Of a DNA stretch of 64,000 nucleotides, positions 45,787-54,143 are shown piece after piece. The notes under the pieces are model-generated. The model saw nothing but the letters and a program-made list of their open reading frames with translations, was not told the DNA's origin and ran no database searches. Within the stretch, counting starts at the first letter, position 1. Each line of letters starts with the position of its first letter. This stretch comes from Pseudovibrio axinellae (GTDB taxonomy: Bacteria > Pseudomonadota > Alphaproteobacteria > Rhizobiales > Stappiaceae). Both the position numbers and the translations under genes were made by a program. The stretch covers positions 62,001-126,000 of the forward strand of contig NZ_FOFM01000001.1 in NCBI RefSeq assembly GCF_900110875.1. The letters are read 5' to 3'.

Positions 45787-48449
45787 GTGATATCAAACGA
45801 GCATCCCTTTTCGGCAAACTCAACCCAACCTGTTATCAGGCCATCGACAGTGCGACTACCTTTTGTAAGATGCGCGGCAACCCATATGTTGAATTGGAAC
45901 ATTGGTTCCAGCAACTTTTAAGCGCACAAGATAGCGACTTGCATCGCATCATTCGAGAGGCTGGTATAGACGAAGCAAGGCTGGCGCGTGACCTCACCAA
46001 AGCGCTTGATAAACTCCCAAGAGGTGCAAGCTCAGTTAGCGACCTTTCTCAGCACGTTGAGGAAGCCGTGGAACGTGGCTGGGTCTACTCAACACTGATG
46101 TTCGCCGATAACGCAATCAGAAGCGGTTACCTCCTCATTGGGATCCTCAAGACTCCTGGGCTTCGTAACACGCTCTTTGGTATCTCCCGGTTGTTTGAAA
46201 ATATACCGATCGATGACATTGCAACACGCTACAAACAAGTCACCGAGGGGTCACCTGAAAACAGTGATGCCAAGGATGGCAGCCATATTGAAGCCGGAGA
46301 AGAGACTTCCGCTCCAGCTTTAAACTCCGGCGATGACTTTCTTAAAGCCTACACAACTGATGTTACCGCAAAAGCAAGGGCTGCACAGCTGGACCCTGTG
46401 ATAGGGCGCGAAGACGAAATTCGACAAATCATAGATACATTAATGCGACGCCGGCAGAACAACCCAATATTGACTGGAGAAGCGGGCGTTGGAAAAACCG
46501 CAGTGGTTGAGGGGCTTGCAATTCGCATTGCGCAAGGTGACGTTCCTCCTTCCATCAAGGACGTGCGTATTCTGCTTTTAGACGTCGGCCTCTTGCAGGC
46601 AGGAGCAGGCGTTAAGGGTGAATTTGAGGACCGCTTAAGCAAAATTCTGGATGCCGTTCGTTCATCAGTGCAACCCATAATTTTATTCATCGATGAAGCA
46701 CACACGCTAATTGGTGCAGGAGGGGCAGCTGGCACTGGAGATGCTGCAAACCTACTAAAACCAGCGCTTGCACGCGGTGAGTTGCGCACCATTGCTGCGA
46801 CCACATGGTCGGAGTACAAAAAGCATATCGAGAAGGACCCAGCTTTAGCGCGCCGGTTTCAAAACATTGTTGTCGATGAGCCTGATCCAGAAAAGGCCGT
46901 TGCTATTATGCGCGGTGTCGCAACGATGCTTGAAAAGCACCACCAAGTGCAGATTCTAGATGAAGCTCTTGAAGCTGCTGTACACCTTTCAATGCGCTTT
47001 ATTCCAGCTCGCCAACTTCCTGATAAAGCAATCAGCCTGATCGATACAGCATGTGCACGCGTTGCCTTGTCTCAACACGCCACCCCTGCTGCTGTTGATG
47101 ACTGCCGCAAACGTTTAGCTATGAATGAGACCGAACGGGATATTTTGGAACGAGAAACAAGGTCAGGGTTTGACGTTGGAGACAAGCTCTCAGATGTAGA
47201 AACAAAACACACAGAACTTGAAGAAGAGCTCAAAGCCCTGGAGGCTGAATGGCTCACTGAGCAAAAGCTTGTTAGTGATATCTTGAAGCTGCGAGAGAGC
47301 TACCGCCAAACAAGCGGCAATGCAGATATTGATGCCCAGCCAATTCGCGAAGAACTACACCAAAAACTTGAGGAGCTGACGGAGCTGCAGGGCGAACATC
47401 CGCTTATCATGCCGCAAGTTGATGGACAGGCGGTCGCAACCATTGTTTCTGATTGGACCGGCATTCCGACCGGGCGTATGGTCAGTAATGAAATCAAGAC
47501 CATCCTTAATCTAAGCGAAATCTTACAAAAGCGGATCATAGGCCAGGATCATGCAATGCAGATGATCGCCCGCCGTGTAAGAACCTCTCGTGCAAACCTT
47601 GATAACCCAAGCCGCCCTATTGGCGTATTTCTGCTGGTTGGGCCAAGTGGAGTTGGGAAAACCGAAACGGCTCTTGGGCTTGCTGAGACCCTTTATGGCG
47701 GGGAGCAAAACCTGATCACTATCAATATGAGTGAGTTCCAAGAGGCACATACGGTTTCAACACTTAAAGGTTCACCTCCAGGGTATGTGGGCTATGGCGA
47801 GGGCGGTGTTCTCACTGAAGCTGTGCGCCGCCGACCATATAGTATTGTCTTGTTAGACGAGGTTGAGAAAGCGCACTCCGATGTTCATGAGTTATTCTTT
47901 CAAGTGTTCGACAAAGGAATAATGGAGGATGGTGAGGGCCGGAAAATCAACTTCAAAAATACGCTCATTCTTCTTACAGCCAATGTAGGTAGCGATCTAA
48001 TCTTGAATATGTGCTCAGACGAAGACCTGATCCCTAAACCGGATGGAATTGCAAAAGCACTACGCCAACCACTCTTAGAAACATTTCCAGCAGCACTGTT
48101 GGGTCGCCTGGTTACAGTCCCATATTACCCACTACGCTCTAAGGTCATTCACAGGATCATTAACCTACAGCTTTGTCGCATAAGTGATCGTATGCTCAAG
48201 AACCACAATGTCACGCTGAAATGGGACGACACGGTCATAAGCTTAATTGAGAGTAGGTGCGCCGAGATTGAGAGCGGCGGACGCATGATTGATGCAATCC
48301 TGACCAACACTCTTCTGCCAGATATCAGCACCGAATTCCTAAAAAACATGAGTGAAGGCAAGAAAATTACGGCACTCACTGTTTCTGCAAAGGGTGATGT
48401 TTTTGACTATAAATACACAAAATCACGCAACGCGAAAAGTAAACCATAA
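45783..48449 (+). CDS. clpV: T6SS sheath-disassembly ATPase ClpV (TssH)
   Basis: ClpV is the AAA+ unfoldase that recycles contracted sheath. The 888-residue protein has an N-terminal domain that recognises sheath, Walker A1 GEAGVGKTAVVEG (about 233), LFIDEAHTLIGAGG, a coiled middle segment (about 440-520), Walker A2 GPSGVGKTETALG (about 620) and GSPPGYVGYGEGG. The second ATPase and short C-terminal domain are complete. It closes the tssA-clpV block; the next gene starts over 100 bases later. Confidence 0.96.
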   Translation: MSDIKRASLFGKLNPTCYQAIDSATTFCKMRGNPYVELEHWFQQLLSAQDSDLHRIIREAGIDEARLARDLTKALDKLPRGASSVSDLSQHVEEAVERGWVYSTLMFADNAIRSGYLLIGILKTPGLRNTLFGISRLFENIPIDDIATRYKQVTEGSPENSDAKDGSHIEAGEETSAPALNSGDDFLKAYTTDVTAKARAAQLDPVIGREDEIRQIIDTLMRRRQNNPILTGEAGVGKTAVVEGLAIRIAQGDVPPSIKDVRILLLDVGLLQAGAGVKGEFEDRLSKILDAVRSSVQPIILFIDEAHTLIGAGGAAGTGDAANLLKPALARGELRTIAATTWSEYKKHIEKDPALARRFQNIVVDEPDPEKAVAIMRGVATMLEKHHQVQILDEALEAAVHLSMRFIPARQLPDKAISLIDTACARVALSQHATPAAVDDCRKRLAMNETERDILERETRSGFDVGDKLSDVETKHTELEEELKALEAEWLTEQKLVSDILKLRESYRQTSGNADIDAQPIREELHQKLEELTELQGEHPLIMPQVDGQAVATIVSDWTGIPTGRMVSNEIKTILNLSEILQKRIIGQDHAMQMIARRVRTSRANLDNPSRPIGVFLLVGPSGVGKTETALGLAETLYGGEQNLITINMSEFQEAHTVSTLKGSPPGYVGYGEGGVLTEAVRRRPYSIVLLDEVEKAHSDVHELFFQVFDKGIMEDGEGRKINFKNTLILLTANVGSDLILNMCSDEDLIPKPDGIAKALRQPLLETFPAALLGRLVTVPYYPLRSKVIHRIINLQLCRISDRMLKNHNVTLKWDDTVISLIESRCAEIESGGRMIDAILTNTLLPDISTEFLKNMSEGKKITALTVSAKGDVFDYKYTKSRNAKSKP

Positions 48450-48555
48450 GAGAGCTAAAACAAAGCAGAGCTGAATATCTTCGGTTTATTTACCATAGAT
48501 CATAACTGAAACAACACATGTTCGGACTACTTTGAATACACCAAGGAGTCTGAGC

Positions 48556-48822
48556 ATGCAGAGCCTCAAGCAATCAAAGACGGAACCACCAGCGCGCCTC
48601 TTCTCGCAGCGTCAATTTTCATTGCAACTTCAGGGCTTGAACAACGATCAGTCGGCAACCATGCCGTTGCTGAACAACAACAATCTCACAAAGCAAGCCC
48701 GTGAAGGTTATTTACATGGCCCACATGCTCCTCACCTTGGCCACGTAGACAGAACACGGTCAACTCATAGACCGCCTAAGCGTGATGTTGCTGTCTACTG
48801 TCCCAAATCTAAAGGGCTTTGA
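48556..48822 (+). CDS. Small hypothetical protein ahead of the fused sheath paralog
   Basis: This 88-residue frame has a good ribosome binding site (AAGGAG at 48543-48548, seven bases before the ATG). The product is polar, rich in Gln, Asn, Ser and His/Pro (LLNNNNLTKQAREG, GPHAPHLGHVD), with no recognised domain, signal peptide or membrane segment. It ends 26 bases before the next gene, consistent with co-transcription. It may be a small T6SS-linked protein or a leader frame. Nothing was recognised between clpV and this frame. Confidence 0.4.
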   Translation: MQSLKQSKTEPPARLFSQRQFSLQLQGLNNDQSATMPLLNNNNLTKQAREGYLHGPHAPHLGHVDRTRSTHRPPKRDVAVYCPKSKGL

Positions 48823-48848
48823 AGAACAAACAGGTAAGAGCAAGAGAG

Positions 48849-50798
48849 ATGGTGATGGGTGCCTCAAGTAACGACGACGCTTTTGGTGAAGGGTTTGGTA
48901 GCACTGTTGATGGCGACGGATCGCAGTCCGCTAAAGGCCCTGCAACACATAAGTATGAACCAAATTTTGGTGATATTTCGTGCCAAGCTCCAAAACTAAA
49001 CATCACCACTCAAAGCCCTTTCCACTTGGTCGTGATTGGGGATTTCTCAGGCAGAGCGAACCGTATGGCCCTACATACTGCTAATGAACTTGCAGGGCTC
49101 AAAGGCCACAATGTTGACGTGGATACTGCAGAGGACCTTCCCGCTAGGCTCAAAATAAAACTTGATCTGGACTTAGCCGGGGATGGTCAAGTTGTTCATT
49201 TTGAGCCTTCCTCAATTGAGTCCTTTCACCCAGATGAGATCATCGAGGAGTTTGAGATCTTCGACGAGCTGAAAGCACTGCGTTCAGCATTGAAGAATGC
49301 AGGTACGTTCAGCAGCGCTGTCGCTACAATAGATGAATGGCAGGAAGAGCAAAGGGATCAACCGCTTAAACGCCGATCTGCTCGCGGTGCAATTATACCT
49401 GCTGATAAGAAACTGAGTGACTTTTCTTCCCTCATTGAACGCCCAATTGAAGAGCGCGAAGAAGCAGATGACCTGACTGAGCTGATTGGAAAAATCGTAT
49501 CGCCCTATATCACACCAGCCGATGATCCAGAGCTAGAAGATTATCTAGAGATCATTGAAACCGTGATGAGCACAACTCTTCGCAGAGTCTTACAGGATGT
49601 TGATTTCCAGTCACTGGAAAGCGTTTGGCGCGTGGTGGACATGCTCTCACGGCGCATAGAGACGTCTAGTTTACTAAAGATCACAATCTACGACATATCG
49701 GCGGAAGACTTTGCACATGATCTGAGCGCAACCAATACTCTAGAGGATACAGGTTTGTATCGTCTATTTGTCGAGAATGCTCTTCAAGAGGACGGTGTTG
49801 GCACCCCAAGTGCAATTGTCGGCCTTTATACATTCGATATGACGCCGCCGCATGCTGAACTCTTAGGTCGCATGGCTAAAATCTGCGCGCATGCTCACGC
49901 ACCATTCCTAACCTCACTTGATCGCTCAAATGCAACCAGGAAATTTGACGCCCTTCCAAAGGTAACAAAGGAAGCTTGGCAGAGCCTGCGTGCGCTGGAG
50001 GAGAGTAACTACATCGGCCTCAGTTTGCCGCGCTTTATGCTTCGCATGCCGTATGGTGCAAAGACGGACCCAATTGATGCTTTCAATTTCGAAGAATTTG
50101 ACGAAAAAATTGGGTTAAAAGCCATGCTTTGGGGAAATCCTGCCGCACTGGTTGGACTTGTCCTTGCCAAAGACTACGAGACCAGTGGTAGCGCCATGCA
50201 ACCTGGCTCCATCCTTACCGTCGATGAGATACCATTTCATTACGTGCATGATCAGTACGGAGATCAGGTTGCCTTACCCTGCACAGATCGCATAATCAGT
50301 CACCGCAGCATCGAGCCCCTTATGCAGCAAAACTTGATGCCAGTTGTCTCAATGAAAGGGCAACCGGAAGTTCGTATTGCCTCACTGCACGGCCTTGCGG
50401 GACAAGTTATTTCTGGCCGCTGGTGCGACCAGATCACGATCAAAAAGGCTAATGCAAAAAGCTCCAGTGCTTCTGGCGGCCTTGTGACTGATGGCGCAGC
50501 CGCTTTAGCTCAAGCTCCCAAAGGTGCTGTCGTTGTAGAAACGATAACTGATCCGAAGAAGACCCCTGAAACAATTTTTCGCATTGAAGTCGAAGCGCCA
50601 AAACCAGATATCACGGAACACGAGCCACAAACACATGAAGCATGTGAAGAATCCTCCCCTGAAACAGCTTTATCTGAGCCGGATAACTCTGAACTAGACG
50701 ACCTACTCGCTGACCTTTCTGCTGATGACGAAACACCAAGCAGTGGTGAGGGCGATGGCATGGACCCAGAACTCGAAGCACTTCTGGCAGATCTGTAA
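48849..50798 (+). CDS. Fused TssB-TssC-like sheath paralog with acidic tail
   Basis: This 649-residue protein joins both sheath subunits in one chain. Residues about 50-170 resemble TssB (PFHLVVIGDFSGR, then VDVDTAEDLPARLKIKL and FEPSSIESFHPDEI, parallel to TssB's VDNFDERM and FESMDDFSP segments). Residues about 220-530 resemble TssC (VDFQSLESVWRVVDMLSRRI, ALEESNYIGLSLPRFMLRMPYGA). The last 70 residues are Glu/Asp/Ser/Pro-rich and contain ELDDLLADL and ELEALLADL. I chose ATG 48849, with AAGAG eight bases upstream. The separate tssB and tssC are intact, so this is an extra sheath-like protein, perhaps at a baseplate or cap position. Confidence 0.85.
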   Translation: MVMGASSNDDAFGEGFGSTVDGDGSQSAKGPATHKYEPNFGDISCQAPKLNITTQSPFHLVVIGDFSGRANRMALHTANELAGLKGHNVDVDTAEDLPARLKIKLDLDLAGDGQVVHFEPSSIESFHPDEIIEEFEIFDELKALRSALKNAGTFSSAVATIDEWQEEQRDQPLKRRSARGAIIPADKKLSDFSSLIERPIEEREEADDLTELIGKIVSPYITPADDPELEDYLEIIETVMSTTLRRVLQDVDFQSLESVWRVVDMLSRRIETSSLLKITIYDISAEDFAHDLSATNTLEDTGLYRLFVENALQEDGVGTPSAIVGLYTFDMTPPHAELLGRMAKICAHAHAPFLTSLDRSNATRKFDALPKVTKEAWQSLRALEESNYIGLSLPRFMLRMPYGAKTDPIDAFNFEEFDEKIGLKAMLWGNPAALVGLVLAKDYETSGSAMQPGSILTVDEIPFHYVHDQYGDQVALPCTDRIISHRSIEPLMQQNLMPVVSMKGQPEVRIASLHGLAGQVISGRWCDQITIKKANAKSSSASGGLVTDGAAALAQAPKGAVVVETITDPKKTPETIFRIEVEAPKPDITEHEPQTHEACEESSPETALSEPDNSELDDLLADLSADDETPSSGEGDGMDPELEALLADL

Positions 50799-50819
50799 AG
50801 ATATAACCTGGAGAAGACG

Positions 50820-51101
50820 ATGGCAGAACTCATCGAAATTGATCGTGTTCCTGAAATTTTCGTCATGGAATACGGCGGGAATTACTATCTGGTCCGTGGT
50901 GCAGCATATCTCGATCAAATTCTGTTTGGCAAAGAGGCACTTGAAATCCCGATCCTTATTCAATCAGTCAACACTTGGGAGGAAGTTCTCTTGAACTGGG
51001 AAAATACGGGGGGATCTATGCCCTGGATTCTTAATCCAGGGATCGTGGAGCGAATGGAACGAGATAACTGCAAACTCACCACAACCAGTTTCAACGCCTA
51101 A
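50820..51101 (+). CDS. Small hypothetical T6SS-linked protein
   Basis: This 93-residue acidic protein has no recognised domain (MAELIEIDRVPEIFVMEYGG then aromatic-rich NYYLVRGAAYLDQILFG). It lies 21 bases after the fused sheath paralog and 39 bases before vgrG, on the same strand, so it belongs to that transcript. Strand-rich content and lack of signal peptide fit a small cytosolic adaptor or chaperone for the spike, but this is inferred from position only. Confidence 0.65.
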   Translation: MAELIEIDRVPEIFVMEYGGNYYLVRGAAYLDQILFGKEALEIPILIQSVNTWEEVLLNWENTGGSMPWILNPGIVERMERDNCKLTTTSFNA

Positions 51102-51140
51102 GGCATGACCAAACCCGTTTTAGTAATAGCAGGCCTTTGA

Positions 51141-53249
51141 ATGTGTGCGAACAAAGTAACTGAGAACCGACTGTTCACGATCAATTTCGACGGCGGAGAC
51201 GACAGTTTCCACCTTTGGAAGCTTAAAATGACAAGTGAAATTAGTGAATTATTCGAGATGACCGTGGACTGCAGGTCCTTTGAACACGACCTAAGCCTAG
51301 ATAAGATGCTTGGCCAATCTTTGACGGTTGAAATCAAGAAAGTATCAGGGACGAGCCTGAGCTCTGATCAGTATCTAAACGGGTTTGTCACTAAAGCGAT
51401 CTACACTGGTCAGGATCAAGGTTACTCGACCTATCGGCTCATAGTACGTCCTTGGCCCTGGTTTTTAACCCTCTCAAGCAATTGCCGGATTTTTCAGGAA
51501 AAAACGACGCCCGACATCTTAAAGGAGGTCTTTCAAGAGGCGGGGTTTACTGACTTCAAGAACAAGCTCAGTGACAGTTATGAGGCTCGTCCTTATTGCG
51601 CTCAATTCCAAGAAACCGATTTCAACTTTGTTTGCCGCCTCATGGAACAAGAAGGCATCTATTACTATTTCGAGTATGAAGATGGTCAGCACTCAATGGT
51701 ATTGGCTGACTCATATAGCGCCCATGAAAACATCAAGGGTGATTCAAGTTTGCCCTTCTATTCACAAGAGGATCACTTTCGACGTGGTTTAGATCATTTC
51801 TGGATCTGGCGCCACAACGAGGAAATCCAAACTGACGAAGTCGAAATCAACGACTACGATTTTACCAAGCCCACAAGCGACCTGAAGGCCAATGCCAGCG
51901 AAAAGAAGTCTCACCAACTTTCTGGGCGCACGCGATATCTCTATCCAGGTGTGTATGAGGAGGTCAGCGTTGGGGAGAAGCGCGCCAAAATAAAAGTTGA
52001 AGAGGCCAGCGCAGCTTATGCGAAGGTTTTTGCATGCGGCAATGTTCGCGGGTTGCGCCCGGGATACCTCTTTAAGCTTAGCGAATTTCCAGACGATCCC
52101 AGGCAGGAAAAAGAGTACCTCATCACCAAAGCTAGCTGCGAGGTAACAATTGAAGTAGGTCGTGAAGAGCAACAAGAATTTTATGATGCGATCTCATACG
52201 AAATAGAAGCAATCGACTCAAAGATCCAATACCGCAAAGCGTCCACAACCCCATGGCCAAACATGAACGGCTTACAGTCAGCGATTGTGACGGGAGCAGA
52301 TGGTGAGGAGATTTGGACCGACGAGTACGGGCGCATTAAGGTGCAATTTCATTGGGATCGGGACGGGCAAAAAGACGACAAATCTTCGTGCTGGGTGCGC
52401 GTTGCGCAGTTGTGGGCAGGCAAAGGCTGGGGCGGTTTGCATGTCCCTCGGGTTGGACAGGAAGTCCTTGTGGACTTTCTTGATGGTAACCCAGACCGCC
52501 CTATCGTGGTTGGCAGTGTCTATAATGGCGAGCAAACGGTTCCATACGAGCTGCCTGGAGAGGCAACAAAATCAACATTCAAGAGCGAAACGTCCAAGGA
52601 AGGCGGCGGCAATAACGAGTTCTTATTTGAAGACAAGAAAGACGAAGAACTTGTGCAGCTCACTGCTGAAAGAGATTACGAACGCACTGTTAAAAATAAT
52701 GAGACGGTCAAGGTTGGCTTTGACAAGCAGGAGGATGGTGATCAGACAATTGAGGTCTACAACAACCGTAGCCTTACAGTTGATCAAGGTGATGAAACAT
52801 ACACCATCAAGACAGGCGGGCGCACAACGACCGTTGAGAAGGACGACGCTCTTTCGATCAAATCCGGGAACCATTCGATCACAGTTGAAAGCGGAGATCA
52901 GAGTATCTCCATGCAACAAGGTGCTCAAAGCGTTGAGGCGATGAAGGACATCGGCCTAACATCTCAAAGCGGTGATGTGAAGGTCGATGCCTCTGCTGGA
53001 TCTGTCAAAATTTCTGGAACTCAAGCAATTGAGCTGTCCTGCGGTGGAAGCTCTATCAAGATGGACCCAATGTCGATCACCCTAACAGCGGGTCCAAGTT
53101 CACTTAAACTTGAAGCGGCTCAGGCGGAACTGAAGGGACTAATGGTGACTGTAAAGGGGGACGTTCAAGCCACTGTGGACGGAACTTTGACGACACTCAA
53201 GGGTGCCGGCATCACGACAGTGCAAGGCGCACTTGTAAAGATCAACTGA
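51141..53249 (+). CDS. vgrG: T6SS spike protein VgrG (TssI)
   Basis: VgrG trimers form the puncturing spike at the Hcp tube tip. The 702-residue protein has the gp27-like N-terminal domain (FTINFDGGDDSFHLWKL, EQEGIYYYFEYEDG), the gp5 OB-fold with EEIWTDEYGRIKVQFHWDRDG and SSCWVRVAQLWAGKGWGG, VLVDFLDGNPDRPIVVGSVYN, and a beta-helix tail to the end. There is no extra enzymatic domain, so effectors are probably non-covalently loaded. A DUF6931-like gene and PAAR follow. Confidence 0.96.
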   Translation: MCANKVTENRLFTINFDGGDDSFHLWKLKMTSEISELFEMTVDCRSFEHDLSLDKMLGQSLTVEIKKVSGTSLSSDQYLNGFVTKAIYTGQDQGYSTYRLIVRPWPWFLTLSSNCRIFQEKTTPDILKEVFQEAGFTDFKNKLSDSYEARPYCAQFQETDFNFVCRLMEQEGIYYYFEYEDGQHSMVLADSYSAHENIKGDSSLPFYSQEDHFRRGLDHFWIWRHNEEIQTDEVEINDYDFTKPTSDLKANASEKKSHQLSGRTRYLYPGVYEEVSVGEKRAKIKVEEASAAYAKVFACGNVRGLRPGYLFKLSEFPDDPRQEKEYLITKASCEVTIEVGREEQQEFYDAISYEIEAIDSKIQYRKASTTPWPNMNGLQSAIVTGADGEEIWTDEYGRIKVQFHWDRDGQKDDKSSCWVRVAQLWAGKGWGGLHVPRVGQEVLVDFLDGNPDRPIVVGSVYNGEQTVPYELPGEATKSTFKSETSKEGGGNNEFLFEDKKDEELVQLTAERDYERTVKNNETVKVGFDKQEDGDQTIEVYNNRSLTVDQGDETYTIKTGGRTTTVEKDDALSIKSGNHSITVESGDQSISMQQGAQSVEAMKDIGLTSQSGDVKVDASAGSVKISGTQAIELSCGGSSIKMDPMSITLTAGPSSLKLEAAQAELKGLMVTVKGDVQATVDGTLTTLKGAGITTVQGALVKIN

Positions 53250-53257
53250 GGTATAAC

Positions 53258-53851
53258 ATGGAAAAAGTACCTACAAATAACACCCTTCTACTTACGCCTT
53301 TCAAATCACTCAACGAACAACGTCCTCTAGAGCTTGGCGATGATGCGAAGTTGTTAATAGATGACGGGAACGCAGCTATTGAAGTTATTGATATGCTCGC
53401 CAATGAGAGTCTCATATCGGATGCCATCAAGGTTCTTGCTCATGCGCTGAGTAAGCCACGTGCGGTCTGGTGGGCCAGCCAGGTCACCCGTGCGTCTTTT
53501 CCAGAAAGTACCTCTCCTTCCCAACAGGATGAGACTGCTTTGAAAACTGCGGAGGACTGGGTTCGAAAGCAAGACGAGGACCTTCGCGTCACCGCAATGA
53601 AAGTTGCAGATGACGGCCAGTATAAGAGTGCTGCCAGCCTTGCTGCTGCGGCTGCCGGCTGGAGCGGCGGAAGCATGGGTTCTCCAGAGTTTGATCCAGT
53701 ACCTCCCCCAGAAAACCTGACTAGTATTGCCGTGGGGTCATCTATAGCTTTGTCGGTGTATGACAGCAACGTGGAGGACCCAAAAGAGTTCTTAGCCAAA
53801 GCTTTTAAATTAGGCCGAGCACTCGCTGATAATGAAATTGAGGCCCTATGA
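53258..53851 (+). CDS. Hypothetical protein between VgrG and PAAR (DUF6931-like)
   Basis: This 197-residue cytosolic protein resembles the DUF6931 family as I recall it, proteins coded next to VgrG/PAAR; the match is from memory. The N-terminus is helical with KPRAVWWASQVTR (about 67-79). A second half has a Glu/Lys helix (TAEDWVRKQDEDLRVTAMKVAD), a Gly/Ser/Ala segment (SLAAAAAGWSGGSMG) and a C-terminal helix. ATG 53258 has GAGG ten bases upstream, overlapping the vgrG stop. Its stop overlaps the PAAR start (ATGA). Likely roles are adaptor or chaperone for spike loading. Confidence 0.7.
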   Translation: MEKVPTNNTLLLTPFKSLNEQRPLELGDDAKLLIDDGNAAIEVIDMLANESLISDAIKVLAHALSKPRAVWWASQVTRASFPESTSPSQQDETALKTAEDWVRKQDEDLRVTAMKVADDGQYKSAASLAAAAAGWSGGSMGSPEFDPVPPPENLTSIAVGSSIALSVYDSNVEDPKEFLAKAFKLGRALADNEIEAL

Positions 53852-54138
53852 GTTTCCCAGCAGCACGTATGACAGACATGCATGTTTGTCCAATGGTGAA
53901 CGGTATCGTCCCTCACGTCGGAGGTCCGATATCCCTAGGAGCGCCGACGGTATTAATAGGGAACTTGCCCGCAGCTCGCATGAGCGACATGTGTGTATGC
54001 GTTGGGCCTCCTGACACAATTATGAAAGGCAGTGTCACCACGTTGATCGCGGGGCTACCCGCCGCGCGTATGCTGGATATCACTGCTCATGGCGGCACGA
54101 TAATCCTTGGTTGGCCCACAGTTCTGATCGGGGGCTGA
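53848..54138 (+). CDS. PAAR-domain spike-tip protein
   Basis: PAAR proteins sharpen the VgrG tip and bind effectors. The 96-residue product has three PAARM repeats (PAARMTDMHVCP, PAARMSDMCVCV, PAARMLDITAHGG) at about residues 4, 41 and 71, with Cys and His that can hold the tip metal ion, and repeated GAPTVLIGN / GWPTVLIGG strands. No effector domain is fused. It overlaps the upstream gene by four bases, and the FHA gene begins five bases downstream. Confidence 0.92.
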   Translation: MSFPAARMTDMHVCPMVNGIVPHVGGPISLGAPTVLIGNLPAARMSDMCVCVGPPDTIMKGSVTTLIAGLPAARMLDITAHGGTIILGWPTVLIGG

Positions 54139-54143
54139 GGGGT

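Noticed and set aside
52300-52944. Frame of 214 codons inside vgrG
   Set aside because: It is out of frame within the conserved VgrG OB-fold and beta-helix and its basic, low-information sequence looks like a frame shadow.
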